From the NCBI RefSeq assembly GCF_000802385.1, contig NZ_JTDN01000001.1:193501-257500 (forward strand): a stretch of 64,000 nt of DNA, in the 5' to 3' direction. Both the position numbers and the translations under genes were made by a program. The stretch comes from Croceibacterium mercuriale. Lineage in GTDB: Bacteria > Pseudomonadota > Alphaproteobacteria > Sphingomonadales > Sphingomonadaceae. Each line of letters opens with the position of its first letter. The first letter of the stretch is position 1. The notes under the pieces are model-generated. The model ran no database searches and was not told the origin of the DNA. It was given only the letters and a program-made list of their open reading frames with translations. This document shows, one piece after another, positions 1-9,359 of this stretch.

Positions 1-1
1 G

Positions 2-202
2 ACCCGCGCCGCCTTCGAGCAGGCGGGCGTGGTGGCGCTACGCGGAGACTGGACGCGCAGCGATCCGGCCATCACCCGCTTTCTGACGCAGCATGGCGTG
101 GCGGGCGTGCCGCTCTACCTGTGGTATGCGCCGGGTGCGGATGCGGAGGTGCTGCCGCAGGTCTTGCGGCCAGGGACCTTGCCGGCGCTGGCGGGGGGCT
201 GA
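2..202 (+). CDS. DsbD-type protein-disulfide reductase, C-terminal end (partial)
   Basis: Only the last 66 codons are present; the gene begins left of the window. The tail reads ALRGDWTRSDPAITRFL then GVAGVPLYLWY, which matches the end of the periplasmic thioredoxin-like domain of DsbD/ScsB-type proteins. The cis-proline of the thioredoxin fold is in the GVPLY segment. In this family an integral membrane domain passes electrons from cytoplasmic thioredoxin to periplasmic thiol proteins. The CxxC motif and the membrane part are not visible, so DsbD and ScsB-like forms cannot be told apart. Confidence 0.75.
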   Translation, partial: TRAAFEQAGVVALRGDWTRSDPAITRFLTQHGVAGVPLYLWYAPGADAEVLPQVLRPGTLPALAGG

Positions 203-218
203 GGGGCCCGGTCCGGCC

Positions 219-803
219 CTACTGGTCCAGCGCCTCGACCGCCTGCTCCACCTGCTGCGCCCGTTTCATCGCCCCGCCGGCGCGGCACCAGCGGACGAAT
301 TCCGCCGGGATGCGGCTGGCGCCGACCAGCAAGGTGCCGCCGCCGGGCAGCGTCGCCTCGATGGTGCGCGGTCCGGCGAAGACCGACAGCTGCGGATCGG
401 TGGCGTCCACCGCCCCCTGCCAGCGCCACTTGCCGTCGACCAGCGCGGCATCGACCTTGAAGCGGGAGATCGCGCCATTGCCGATCACCGGGAACAGCGC
501 TTGCTGGCCCGGACGGGCAGGCACATGACGCACGATGGCCAGCCGCTGCGGATTGTCGCGCAGGCGGCAGGTAAGGGTGAGGAACGGCTCCGCACCCTTG
601 TTGCCGAAGGCGATCGACTGTCCGTTGGCGCTGACCATCCACCCCGCGTTCGACGTATCCGGGCTGGGCAGTATCGCATCGGTGTTGCCATGCGTCTGTT
701 CGCGGGTGAACCGGCGTGACTCCCCGTCGCTTTCACCCCCGCAGGCAGCGGGCAGGAGGATCAGGGCGAGCAGGGACAGACGGCAGGCGATGCGGCGGAT
801 CAT
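219..803 (-). CDS. Hypothetical envelope lipoprotein
   Basis: The protein has 194 residues. It starts with a short basic region (MIRRIACRL), a hydrophobic stretch and a lipobox LPAAC, so it should be lipidated at about Cys20 and anchored in the envelope. No catalytic motif is recognised in the rest. The central part resembles a small beta-rich domain, and two further cysteines (in TCRLRD and WCRAGG) could form a disulfide. The gene converges on the DsbD tail with a 16-base gap. A longer upstream open frame exists, but the ATG at 803 is the one that yields the signal peptide. The function is unknown. Confidence 0.7.
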   Translation of the reverse strand: MIRRIACRLSLLALILLPAACGGESDGESRRFTREQTHGNTDAILPSPDTSNAGWMVSANGQSIAFGNKGAEPFLTLTCRLRDNPQRLAIVRHVPARPGQQALFPVIGNGAISRFKVDAALVDGKWRWQGAVDATDPQLSVFAGPRTIEATLPGGGTLLVGASRIPAEFVRWCRAGGAMKRAQQVEQAVEALDQ

Positions 804-878
804 GCGGCCCCATGGCGGCCCGGCCGCGCCGATGCAAGCGGTGGTGAAACCGCCACGATGCCGGGCGGTTGAAGGGGC

Positions 879-1874
879 ATGAAACGCCTTGCATTCGCGC
901 TCGCCTGCCTTGCCCTGCCAGCCGCCGCCCCGGCGCAGGAGACCATGCCCCTGGGCCAGGATCTGGAGCGGTTCGACTATGGCGCACCGGTCCACTGGTT
1001 CGAGGCGGAGGCCCAGGGCCACAAGGTGCGCATGGCTTGGCTCGACTTCCCGCCGGCAGGGCAGGCACGGGTGGAGACGCTGGTGCTGCTGCACGGCAAG
1101 AATTTCTGCGCCGGGACCTGGGTGGAGACGGCGCGCGCGCTCAGCGCACAGGGCTGGCGGGTGATCGTGCCCGACCAGATCGGGTTCTGCAAATCGTCCA
1201 AGCCCGCGGGATTCCAGTACAGTTTTGCGCAGCTGGCCACCCTGACGCGCGACCTGCTGCAGCAGGCTGGCGTGGAGCGGCCGGTGCTGGTGGGGCATTC
1301 GACCGGCGGGATGCTGGCGCTGCATCACGCCCTGCTGTTTCCGGATCAGGTGAAGCGGCTGGTGCTGGTGAACCCGCTGGGACTGAACGACCCAATCGCG
1401 GAAGGCGCGCCCTACGCTCCGCCGGGTGCGTTGCTGGCGGAGGAGGCGAAGACCGATGCAGCGAGCATCCGCGCCTATCAGCAGCGGGTCTATTATGGCG
1501 GCGACTGGACACCTGAGTACCAGCGCTGGGTGGACATGCTGGCTGGCCAGTATGCCACCGGTGGTGGCGACCGTGTGCGCGACGCGCAGGCCCGGCTGTC
1601 GGACATGATCCAGACGCAGCCGACCGCACACCGGCTGGAACAGGTGACGGTGCCGGTCACGCTGATCATCGGGCAGGAAGACCTTACCGCCTTCCGCGGC
1701 AATACCGCGCCGGATGGCGTGACGATCGCCACGGTTCCGCAGGCTGCGGAAGCGGCGTTGAAGCGCTTCCCCAGGGCCGACCTGGTGGAAATGGCCGGGG
1801 TGGGCCACTCGCCGATGGTGCAGCGACCGGAGGAGTTCCAGTGGCTGCTCTCGGAAGTGCTGGCCCGACAGTAA
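879..1874 (+). CDS. Secreted alpha/beta-fold hydrolase
   Basis: The protein has 331 residues with a Sec signal peptide (MKRLAFALACLALPAAAPAQ), so it is probably periplasmic. The alpha/beta hydrolase features are in order: an oxyanion-hole segment LLHGKNF near residue 72, the nucleophile elbow GHSTGG with Ser141, a candidate acid in GQEDLTAF, and the catalytic His in GVGHSP near residue 310. The sequence resembles epoxide hydrolase, haloalkane dehalogenase and proline iminopeptidase-like relatives. The substrate cannot be told. It is divergent from the preceding lipoprotein and convergent with uvrB, and seems to be a single-gene unit. Confidence 0.85.
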   Translation: MKRLAFALACLALPAAAPAQETMPLGQDLERFDYGAPVHWFEAEAQGHKVRMAWLDFPPAGQARVETLVLLHGKNFCAGTWVETARALSAQGWRVIVPDQIGFCKSSKPAGFQYSFAQLATLTRDLLQQAGVERPVLVGHSTGGMLALHHALLFPDQVKRLVLVNPLGLNDPIAEGAPYAPPGALLAEEAKTDAASIRAYQQRVYYGGDWTPEYQRWVDMLAGQYATGGGDRVRDAQARLSDMIQTQPTAHRLEQVTVPVTLIIGQEDLTAFRGNTAPDGVTIATVPQAAEAALKRFPRADLVEMAGVGHSPMVQRPEEFQWLLSEVLARQ

Positions 1875-1905
1875 TCGAGGAGGAGGGGGGCGGCGCGGCC
1901 TGCCG

Positions 1906-4092
1906 CTACTTCCCCCACTTCTTCTGCGTCTTGCCGTATCGCATCTTGCGGGTGCCCGGCTTGCCCTCGTTGCTGCGGCCCACCAGCGGCGCCTTCTTCT
2001 CGGTATCGGGCAGGCCGAGCTCGTCGTTCTCCAGCCGGCGGATCTCGTCGCGCAGGCGACCGGCTTCCTCGAACTCCAGGTTCGCCGCGGCGTTGCGCAT
2101 GCGCTTCTCCAGGTCCTCGATATACGATCGCAGATTGTGGCCGACGAGGTTGTTGCGCTCGTCATCACCGGTGCCGATCAGCACACCATCCTGCGCGGCG
2201 GTGTGCGCGACGATATCGGCGATGCCACGGCGAATGGTCTGCGGGGTGATCCCGTGTTCCTCGTTGTACTCGCGCTGCTTTTCGCGTCGACGGTCGGTTT
2301 CGGCGATGGCGCGTTCCATGCTGCCCGTGACGCGGTCGGCATACAGGATCACACGCCCTTCGACGTTGCGCGCGGCCCGGCCGATAGTCTGGATCAGCGA
2401 GGTTTCGGACCGCAGGAAGCCTTCCTTGTCCGCATCCAGGATGCACACCAGCCCGCATTCGGGGATATCGAGTCCTTCGCGCAGCAGGTTGATGCCGATC
2501 AGCACATCATAAACGCCCAGGCGCAGGTCACGGATCAGCTCGATCCGTTCCAGCGTCTCCACATCGGAATGCATGTAGCGGACCCGCACGCCCTGCTCGT
2601 GCATGAACTCGGTCAGATCCTCCGCCATGCGCTTGGTCAGGGTGGTGACCAGCGTGCGGTAGCCCAGCTTGGCGGTTGCCTTGCACTCGGCAATGCAGTC
2701 CTGCACCTGGTCCTCGACCGGCTTGATCTCGATGGGCGGGTCGATCAGCCCGGTAGGCCGGATGACCTGTTCGGCGAACACGCCGCCGGTCTGGTCCATC
2801 TCCCAGTCGCCGGGCGTGGCGGACACGGCGATGGTCTGCGGGCGCATCGCATCCCACTCGTTGAAACGCAGCGGCCGGTTGTCGATGCAGGAGGGCAGGC
2901 GGAAGCCGTACTCCGCCAGCGTGATCTTGCGCCGATGGTCGCCCTTGGCCATCGCGCCGACCTGCGGCACGGTCTGGTGGCTCTCGTCCACGAACAGCAG
3001 CGCATTCTCGGGGATGTATTCGAACAGGGTCGGCGGCGGCTCCCCCGGCAGGCGGCCGGTCAGGAACCGGCTGTAGTTCTCGATCCCGTTGCAGCTGCCG
3101 GTCGCGGCGATCATCTCCAGGTCGTAATTGGTCCGCTGTTCCAGCCGCTGGGCTTCCAGTAGGCGCCCTTCCTCGTGCAGTTCCTTCAGCCGCTCCTGCA
3201 GCTCGAAGCGGATCGCCTGCGCCGCCTGCTGCATGGTCGGCCCCGGGGTGACGTAGTGCGAATTGGCGAACACGCGCACCTTGGGCAGCACCTGCCCCTT
3301 GGCGCCGGTCAGCGGATCGAACTCGGCGATCTCCTCGATCTCGTCACCGAAGAAGCTGATGCGCCAGGCGGTGTCTTCCAGGTGGCTGGGGAACAGTTCC
3401 AGATTGTCGCCGCGCACGCGGAACGACCCGCGCGCGAAGTTGATGTCGTTGCGCTTGTATTGCAGCGCCACCAGCTTGCGGATGATCTCACGCTGGTCCT
3501 GCGTCTCGCCCGCCTTCAGGTCGAAAATCATCGCTGAGTAGGTCTCGACCGAGCCGATGCCGTACAGGCAGGACACGGAAGCGACGATGATCACGTCGTC
3601 CCGTTCCAGCAGGGCGCGGGTGGCCGAGTGGCGCATCCGGTCGATCGCCTCGTTAACCGAGCTTTCCTTCTCGATATAGGTGTCGGACCGGGGGACGTAG
3701 GCTTCGGGCTGGTAGTAGTCGTAATAGCTGACGAAATACTCGACCGCATTGTTGGGGAAGAAGCTTTTGAACTCCCCGTAGAGCTGCGCCGCCAGGATCT
3801 TGTTGGGTGCCAGGATCAGCGCGGGGCGCTGCAGTTCCTCGATCACCTTGGCCATGGTGAATGTCTTGCCGCTGCCGGTCACGCCCAGCAGCACCTGCGT
3901 CTGCTCGCCTTCGCGCGTGGCGGCGACGATCTCGCCGATCGCGCGCGGCTGGTCGCCGCTGGGGCTGTATTCGCTGACCAGATCGAACCGCCGGCCGCCT
4001 TCCGATTTCTCGGGCCGGGCAGGCTTGTGGGGTACGAAATTGCCGGAGGTGTCGGGCTCCTGCAGCCCGCGGCGGATGACGAGTTCGGCCAT
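1906..4092 (-). CDS. uvrB: Excinuclease ABC subunit B (UvrB)
   Basis: UvrB is the damage-verifying helicase-like subunit of UvrABC nucleotide excision repair. The 728-residue protein shows Walker A GVTGSGKT at residues 70-77, the DNA-inserting beta-hairpin region [12 protein letters not shown], a DESH motif II, the helicase motif [10 protein letters not shown], and a C-terminal UVR domain that would contact UvrC. The ATG at 4092 gives the N-terminal extension usual in alphaproteobacteria; the open frame continues upstream but lacks family sequence there. It is divergent from the hydrolase at 4210. The length is slightly above the E. coli protein. Confidence 0.98.
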   Translation of the reverse strand: MAELVIRRGLQEPDTSGNFVPHKPARPEKSEGGRRFDLVSEYSPSGDQPRAIGEIVAATREGEQTQVLLGVTGSGKTFTMAKVIEELQRPALILAPNKILAAQLYGEFKSFFPNNAVEYFVSYYDYYQPEAYVPRSDTYIEKESSVNEAIDRMRHSATRALLERDDVIIVASVSCLYGIGSVETYSAMIFDLKAGETQDQREIIRKLVALQYKRNDINFARGSFRVRGDNLELFPSHLEDTAWRISFFGDEIEEIAEFDPLTGAKGQVLPKVRVFANSHYVTPGPTMQQAAQAIRFELQERLKELHEEGRLLEAQRLEQRTNYDLEMIAATGSCNGIENYSRFLTGRLPGEPPPTLFEYIPENALLFVDESHQTVPQVGAMAKGDHRRKITLAEYGFRLPSCIDNRPLRFNEWDAMRPQTIAVSATPGDWEMDQTGGVFAEQVIRPTGLIDPPIEIKPVEDQVQDCIAECKATAKLGYRTLVTTLTKRMAEDLTEFMHEQGVRVRYMHSDVETLERIELIRDLRLGVYDVLIGINLLREGLDIPECGLVCILDADKEGFLRSETSLIQTIGRAARNVEGRVILYADRVTGSMERAIAETDRRREKQREYNEEHGITPQTIRRGIADIVAHTAAQDGVLIGTGDDERNNLVGHNLRSYIEDLEKRMRNAAANLEFEEAGRLRDEIRRLENDELGLPDTEKKAPLVGRSNEGKPGTRKMRYGKTQKKWGK

Positions 4093-4209
4093 GGCGGCAA
4101 TATGGGCAGGGTGGGCGGCCGGTGCAATCGAGCTGATGCAATCGGCGAAACGGTACCCGTGCCCCTTTCGTTCATGCAGGTAAAAGACAATTCTGTTACA
4201 GTGGGCGCA

Positions 4210-5004
4210 ATGGCCAGTATTCCTAATCTTCCTCCGCGCACCCCGGGCGTCTTCTCTGCCGGGTTCCTGGCGGAGGCGACGCGTCGCGCAGCACTGGCCA
4301 GCGGGCCTGCTCCTGACGGCGCGCACGGCCCTGCCGCACGGCTGTTGCTGGGCGAACTGGCGACCTTTGCCGCGCCGGTGATGCGTCCGCTGCGCGCCGG
4401 TTTCACCCTGCCGCAGACCGACAATCCGCAGGTCGTGATGCTGCTGCCCGGCCTGGGGACCCACCCCACGCGGATGCGCTTCATGGCGCAGAAGCTGGAG
4501 GAGGCCGGACATCGCACCAAGCGTTGGGGCCTGGGCTTCAATTTCGGGCCGACCGAGGAGAAGTTCGCCATCCTGCGCGAGCGGCTGGCGCATCTGCATG
4601 ACCGGTACGGCCGGCAGGTGGTGCTGGTCGGCTGGAGCCTGGGCGGCATCTTCGCGCGGGAGATCGCCAAGCACCAGCCGGAGCATGTCGCCAAGGTGGT
4701 GACGATGGGCTCGCCGTTCTCCGGCACGCCCTATGCCAACAATGCCTGGCGGCTGTACCAGCTGCTCGCCGGACATGCGGTGGACCGGCCGCCGGTCGAA
4801 GCGGAACTGGCGGTGAAGCCCCCGGTGGAAACGGTGGCGTTGTGGAGCCCGCGCGACGGGATCATCACCCCGCGCAGCGCCGCGGGGTATCCGGGGGAGC
4901 GGGATCGGGCGGTCGCCCTGCGCTGCACCCATATCGGCTTTTCCAATGCGGAGGAGGCGATCCGCGCGGTGGCGGTGGAACTGGAACGAACCCGTCCGGG
5001 TTGA
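4210..5004 (+). CDS. Alpha/beta hydrolase (lipase/esterase-like)
   Basis: The protein has 264 residues and no signal peptide. The sequence shows an oxyanion segment [13 protein letters not shown], a nucleophile elbow GWSLGG, a second hydrolase segment [12 protein letters not shown], an acid in WSPRDGII and a likely catalytic His in CTHIGF. This layout fits intracellular lipase or esterase-like hydrolases. The ATG at 4210 was chosen because the upstream frame overlaps uvrB and has no family sequence. It lies 71 bases before the Anbu-type operon and may be co-transcribed with it, but that is inference. The substrate is unknown. Confidence 0.8.
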   Translation: MASIPNLPPRTPGVFSAGFLAEATRRAALASGPAPDGAHGPAARLLLGELATFAAPVMRPLRAGFTLPQTDNPQVVMLLPGLGTHPTRMRFMAQKLEEAGHRTKRWGLGFNFGPTEEKFAILRERLAHLHDRYGRQVVLVGWSLGGIFAREIAKHQPEHVAKVVTMGSPFSGTPYANNAWRLYQLLAGHAVDRPPVEAELAVKPPVETVALWSPRDGIITPRSAAGYPGERDRAVALRCTHIGFSNAEEAIRAVAVELERTRPG

Positions 5005-5075
5005 TCGACAAAGCGCATCTTGGCGATCGGCTTCCACCGTGCCATTGTGCGCTGCACCTAACAACAAAGGACGTC

Positions 5076-6506
5076 ATGGACGCGCCGTCACCTGCCACGT
5101 TCGACGAGATGCTGGCGCCTGACGGCACGGTACGCGAGGCTTATCGCCAGTATCACCACTGGCTGTCGCAACAGGACAGCGCCGGCATGCGGCGCAAGAA
5201 TTTCGAGGCCGAGAGCTTCTTCCGCCGCACCGGCATCACCTTCAACGTTTATGGGCAGGACGATGCGGAAGAACGGCTGATCCCGTTCGACATGGTGCCG
5301 CGCATCATCACCGCCGCCGAATGGCGCAAGCTGTCGCGCGGGATCGAGCAGCGGGTGCGCGCGCTGAACGCGTTCATGCACGACCTGTATCACCGGCAGG
5401 ACATCATCCGGTCGGGGCGTCTGCCGGAACGCCTGTTCCGCAACAATCCGGCATGGCTGCCGCAGATGGTGGGCCTGCGGCCGCCGGGCGACATCTACAC
5501 CCACATCACCGGCATCGACCTGGTCCGCACCGGATCGGACGAGTTCCTGGTGCTGGAGGATAATGCCCGGACGCCCAGCGGGGTCAGCTACATGCTGGAA
5601 AACCGCGAAACGATGATGGCGATGTTCCCGGAACTGTTCACCAAGGTGAAGGTCCAGCCGGTCAGCAATTACCCGCGTCGTCTTGCCGCAAGCCTCAGCG
5701 CCTGCGCACCCGACTGCGCCGCGGCGAACCCCACCGTGGCGGTGCTGACGCCCGGCATCTACAATTCCGCATATTTCGAACATGCCTTCCTGGCCGACCA
5801 GATGGGGGCCGAACTGGTGGAAGGCAGCGACCTGCGCGTGATCGGCGGGCGGGTGCAGATGCGCACCACGCAAGGGTACAAGCCCATCGACGTGCTGTAC
5901 CGCCGCGTCGATGACGAGTTCCTGGACCCGCTGACCTTCAACCCGGACAGCGTGCTGGGCGTGCCCGGCATCATGGACGTATACCGCGCCGGCCGCATCA
6001 CCATCGCCAATGCGCCGGGGACAGGCGTTGCCGACGACAAGGCGATCTATTCCTTCATGCCGGAGATCGTGGAGTTCTACACCGGCGAGAAGCCGTTGCT
6101 GAACAACGTGCAGACCTGGCGTTGCGCCGATCCGGACAGCCTGAAATATGTGCTGGAGAACCTGGCCGAACTGGTGGTGAAGGAAGTTCACGGATCGGGC
6201 GGATACGGCATGCTGATCGGCCCGGCCGCCAGCCGCAAGGAACTGACCGCGTTCCGCGCCAAGGTGCTGGCCCGGCCGGACAAGTATATCGCGCAGCCCA
6301 CGCTGGCCCTGTCCACCTGCCCGATCTTCACCCGCAACGGGCTGGCGCCGCGCCATGTGGACCTGCGCCCGTTCGTGCTCCTGTCGCCGGGCGGGGTGGA
6401 GATCACGCCGGGCGGGCTGACCCGGGTGGCGTTGAAGAAGGGATCGCTGGTGGTCAATTCCAGCCAGGGTGGCGGCACGAAGGATTCCTGGGTGCTGGAT
6501 GAGTAG
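5076..6506 (+). CDS. Circularly permuted ATP-grasp family protein (DUF404/DUF407 type)
   Basis: The 476-residue protein begins after an AAAGGA ribosome site. It has the family signatures RRTGITFNVYGQDD, the RNNPAWLPQMVGLRPP segment, the LVLEDNARTPSGVSYMLENR segment and a glycine-rich loop HGSGGYGMLIGP. This is the permuted ATP-grasp fold, whose members are thought to ligate amino acids or peptides using ATP. It is the first gene of a four-gene operon with alpha-E, transglutaminase-like and Anbu genes. It overlaps the next gene by 8 bases, indicating coupled translation. The actual substrate of these ATP-grasp proteins is not established. Confidence 0.93.
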   Translation: MDAPSPATFDEMLAPDGTVREAYRQYHHWLSQQDSAGMRRKNFEAESFFRRTGITFNVYGQDDAEERLIPFDMVPRIITAAEWRKLSRGIEQRVRALNAFMHDLYHRQDIIRSGRLPERLFRNNPAWLPQMVGLRPPGDIYTHITGIDLVRTGSDEFLVLEDNARTPSGVSYMLENRETMMAMFPELFTKVKVQPVSNYPRRLAASLSACAPDCAAANPTVAVLTPGIYNSAYFEHAFLADQMGAELVEGSDLRVIGGRVQMRTTQGYKPIDVLYRRVDDEFLDPLTFNPDSVLGVPGIMDVYRAGRITIANAPGTGVADDKAIYSFMPEIVEFYTGEKPLLNNVQTWRCADPDSLKYVLENLAELVVKEVHGSGGYGMLIGPAASRKELTAFRAKVLARPDKYIAQPTLALSTCPIFTRNGLAPRHVDLRPFVLLSPGGVEITPGGLTRVALKKGSLVVNSSQGGGTKDSWVLDE

Positions 6507-7503
6507 GCAGGGCGCTGGCGCGGACGGATCGATCGTGCGGGATCGTGGCGAGGTGCCGGTGCTGGGGCGTGTCGCCAACGGCATGTTCTGGATGTACCGC
6601 TATCTCGAGCGGGCGGAGAACACCGCCCGCCTGCTCGCGGCCGGGCACCGCATGGCGATCACCCGCGGCGAGGATGTCGCGAGCGAGGAGTGGAAGTCGG
6701 TCCTGACCACGCTGGGCCAGCTGACGGCCTATACCGCGCAGCATGACGATTTCACCGGCGCGCATGTCTGCGACTTCGTCTTGCGGGGGAAGGGCAACCC
6801 GCAAAGCGTGCTGTCCATGTTCGAACGCGCCCGCACCAATGCGCGCACCTGCCGCTCCGCCATCACGGCCGAGATCTGGGAGGCGGTTAACGAAGGGTGG
6901 ATGACCCTGCGCGACCTGCTGGCCCGGCCTGTACGCGACACCAGCCTGAACCTGGCGCTGGCCGCGATCAGGCGAGAATCGACGCTGGCACGCGGTGCGA
7001 CGCACGGATCCATGATGCGGAACGAGGTCTATTCCTTCGTCCGGGCGGGTACCTTCGTTGAGCGGGCAGACAACACCGCGCGCATCCTGGACGTAAAATA
7101 CTATCTGCTGCTGCCGTCGCTGTCCTACGTCGGCACGCCGCTCGATACCGGGCAGTGGGACAATGTGCTGCGGTCCCTGTCGGGGGAGCGGGCCTATCGC
7201 TGGCTCAATGCCGGGCGGATGGAAGCGCGCAGCATTGCCGAGCTGCTGATCCTAGACGGCCGGTTCCCGCGCAGCCTGGCGTTCTGCTATGCCGCCCTGC
7301 GCGAAAACCTGGACGCGCTGGCGCAGCTGCACGGACAGGAAGGGCCGGCCCACCAGCTGATGAACGAGCTGGAGGAGCGGCTGACCGGCCGTACGGTGGA
7401 GGCGATCTTCGACCAGGGGCTGCACCAGTTCCTGGTGGAATTCATCGGCCGCAATCAGGCAATGGCCAACGCCATTGCCGAACAATACCGTTTCAACGAG
7501 TAG
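6499..7503 (+). CDS. Alpha-E domain-containing protein
   Basis: The protein has 334 residues from the ATG at 6499, which lies inside the last codons of the ATP-grasp gene. The start RVANGMFWMYRYLERAENTA and the later segment FVRAGTFVERADNTARIL are the hallmark helical repeats of the alpha-E family. These proteins are nearly all helical, lack known catalytic motifs and occur almost always beside the permuted ATP-grasp protein, sometimes fused to it. A role as its partner or scaffold is inferred from this linkage. The upstream in-frame GTG is less likely because it lies deeper in the neighbour. Confidence 0.92.
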   Translation: MSRQGAGADGSIVRDRGEVPVLGRVANGMFWMYRYLERAENTARLLAAGHRMAITRGEDVASEEWKSVLTTLGQLTAYTAQHDDFTGAHVCDFVLRGKGNPQSVLSMFERARTNARTCRSAITAEIWEAVNEGWMTLRDLLARPVRDTSLNLALAAIRRESTLARGATHGSMMRNEVYSFVRAGTFVERADNTARILDVKYYLLLPSLSYVGTPLDTGQWDNVLRSLSGERAYRWLNAGRMEARSIAELLILDGRFPRSLAFCYAALRENLDALAQLHGQEGPAHQLMNELEERLTGRTVEAIFDQGLHQFLVEFIGRNQAMANAIAEQYRFNE

Positions 7504-7516
7504 GACGCCCGTCAGC

Positions 7517-8344
7517 ATGCGCCTCGCCATCCGGCATTCCACGCGGTTCCGCTTCAGCCGGCCGGTCAAGCACGGGCTGCAGCGGCTGCGGCTGACGCCC
7601 AAGGCGACCCATGGACAGCGGGTGAACGCCTGGTCGATCGAACTGGCCGGCGCGCGCGAGGAGCTGGTCTATGACGACCAGAACCACAACCGGGTGACGC
7701 TGATCAGCGTGGACGAGGGCGCGCAGGAACTGGTCATCACCGCCACCGGGCAGGTCGACACGGTCGACCAAGCGGGCGTGCTGGGGGCCCATTCGGGGCA
7801 CATGCCGCTGTGGTCGTTCCTGGGTCAGACGGATCTGACCAAGGCCGGCCCGCAGATCCGCCGGCTGATCGCCCAGGTGGAACGGAGCCCCAGGGGCATG
7901 GTGCCCACCTTGCACAATCTGTCCGCCGCCATCCTGGACCGGGTGGCATACGAAACCGGCCATACCAGCGTAGCCACTTCGGCAGAGGAAGCGGTCGCCG
8001 GCGGCAAGGGCGTGTGCCAGGACCATGCGCATATCTTCATCGCCGCGGCCCGCGCGCTGGAGGTGCCGGCCCGCTATGTCAGCGGCTACCTGATGCTGGA
8101 CGACCGGGTTAACCAGAGCGCCACCCATGCCTGGGCCGAGGCGTGGGTGCAGGGGCTGGGCTGGGTCGGCTTCGACATCAGCAATGGCATCTGCCCCGAT
8201 CCACGCTACGTCCGTGTGGCGACCGGGCGCGACTACCGTGATGCCGCGCCGCTCACGGGCATGAGCTTCGGCGGCGCCATGCAGGATCTGCAGGTGGAAG
8301 TGGCCGTCGAACAGCAGCAGGTCACCGGCCAGCAGCAGCAATGA
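7517..8344 (+). CDS. Transglutaminase-like cysteine peptidase family protein
   Basis: The protein has 275 residues. Its N-terminal half (IRHSTRFRFSRPVKHGLQRLRL) is the beta-rich region typical of bacterial transglutaminase-like proteins. The core carries a candidate catalytic Cys in GGKGVCQDHAH, His in SATHAWAEAW and Asp in GWVGFDISNG, giving a Cys-His-Asp triad. There is no signal peptide, so it should be cytoplasmic. The C-terminus ends in a glutamine-rich run with no known meaning. It sits 13 bases after alpha-E and 46 bases before Anbu. Its role may be cleavage or formation of isopeptide bonds, which is inference. Confidence 0.92.
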   Translation: MRLAIRHSTRFRFSRPVKHGLQRLRLTPKATHGQRVNAWSIELAGAREELVYDDQNHNRVTLISVDEGAQELVITATGQVDTVDQAGVLGAHSGHMPLWSFLGQTDLTKAGPQIRRLIAQVERSPRGMVPTLHNLSAAILDRVAYETGHTSVATSAEEAVAGGKGVCQDHAHIFIAAARALEVPARYVSGYLMLDDRVNQSATHAWAEAWVQGLGWVGFDISNGICPDPRYVRVATGRDYRDAAPLTGMSFGGAMQDLQVEVAVEQQQVTGQQQQ

Positions 8345-8390
8345 ACAGGCAGCCCGCTGGCGGCGGGCGCAAAGCAGGACGTATCTCCAG

Positions 8391-9140
8391 ATGACCTATT
8401 GCGTTGGAATGGTGCTCGATCGCGGGCTAGTGCTGATGAGCGATACGCGCACCAACTCGGGCGTCGACAACATCTCCGTCTTCCGGAAGATGTTCCGCTG
8501 GGGCGGCGGCGACCGCACGATCGCCCTGATGACCGCCGGCAATCTTGCCACCACGCAGGCGGTCGTGAGCCGGCTGGAGGAACGCACCAAGGCGCCCGCC
8601 GATCGCCAGAACTCGCTGCTGGAGCTGCCGACCATGTTCCAGGTCGCGGCCGAGATGGGCCGGCTGTTACGCGAGACGGTGAAGGAAACGCAGACGGAGA
8701 ATGGCGCAGACGGCAAGGGACGGTTCACCGCCTCCCTGATCTTGGCCGGCCAGATCAAGGGCATGGAGCCGCGGCTGTTCCTGATCTATCCCGAAGGCAA
8801 CTTCATCGAAGCCAGCTTCGACACCCCGTTCTTCCAGATCGGCGAGACCAAGTATGGTCGCCCGATCCTGATCCGCGGGTACGACCGGACCATGAGCTTC
8901 GAGGATGCGGTCAAGCTGCTGATGGTCAGCTTCGATTCCACGCTGAAGGCGAACCTGTCGGTGGGCATGCCGCTAGACCTGCTGGTGCTGGAGCGCGACA
9001 CGTTCGAGCCGCTGCACGACCGCCGGATCGAAAGCACGAACCCATATTTCGAGCAGATCAGCAATTCCTGGGGCGCGGCGTTGCGCAATGCCTTCCATTC
9101 CCTGCCCGACTACAGCTTCTACCAGAAGCAGGATGGCTGA
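8391..9140 (+). CDS. Anbu, proteasome-type N-terminal nucleophile peptidase
   Basis: The 249-residue protein begins MTYCVGMVLDRGLVLMSDTRTN. Removal of Met would expose Thr as N-terminal nucleophile. Numbering that Thr as 1, Asp17 (in SDTRTN) and Lys32 (in FRKMF) fall at the proteasome catalytic positions. It is the ancestral beta-subunit-like (Anbu) family, related to HslV and 20S beta subunits, which forms open helical or ring assemblies in studied members. It closes the operon with ATP-grasp, alpha-E and transglutaminase-like genes. No unfoldase gene is adjacent, as is usual for Anbu. The cellular substrate is unknown. Confidence 0.93.
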   Translation: MTYCVGMVLDRGLVLMSDTRTNSGVDNISVFRKMFRWGGGDRTIALMTAGNLATTQAVVSRLEERTKAPADRQNSLLELPTMFQVAAEMGRLLRETVKETQTENGADGKGRFTASLILAGQIKGMEPRLFLIYPEGNFIEASFDTPFFQIGETKYGRPILIRGYDRTMSFEDAVKLLMVSFDSTLKANLSVGMPLDLLVLERDTFEPLHDRRIESTNPYFEQISNSWGAALRNAFHSLPDYSFYQKQDG

Positions 9141-9359
9141 TCCCTGTCGCTGCCGGTCGACATGGTTTGCGGATAGGGAAAACGGCCTAGGCACAGTCCG
9201 CTAGGCACTTGTCCCGATCTTGCGGCGCGGGGATCCCACCAGAATGGTGCTATCTGCGGCGCGGAAAACCGCCATTCCTGCCTCTGGCGCGTGCCGATCG
9301 CTTCACCGTGGCGGGACATCGCCGTGCATGATCGGGGAACGGGCGGCATCCTGCAGGGC

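Noticed and set aside
9141-9359. Gene between Anbu and the LuxR-type regulator
   Set aside because: No frame with a ribosome site or family sequence exists in this gap; the upstream GTG extension of the regulator covers part of it without support.
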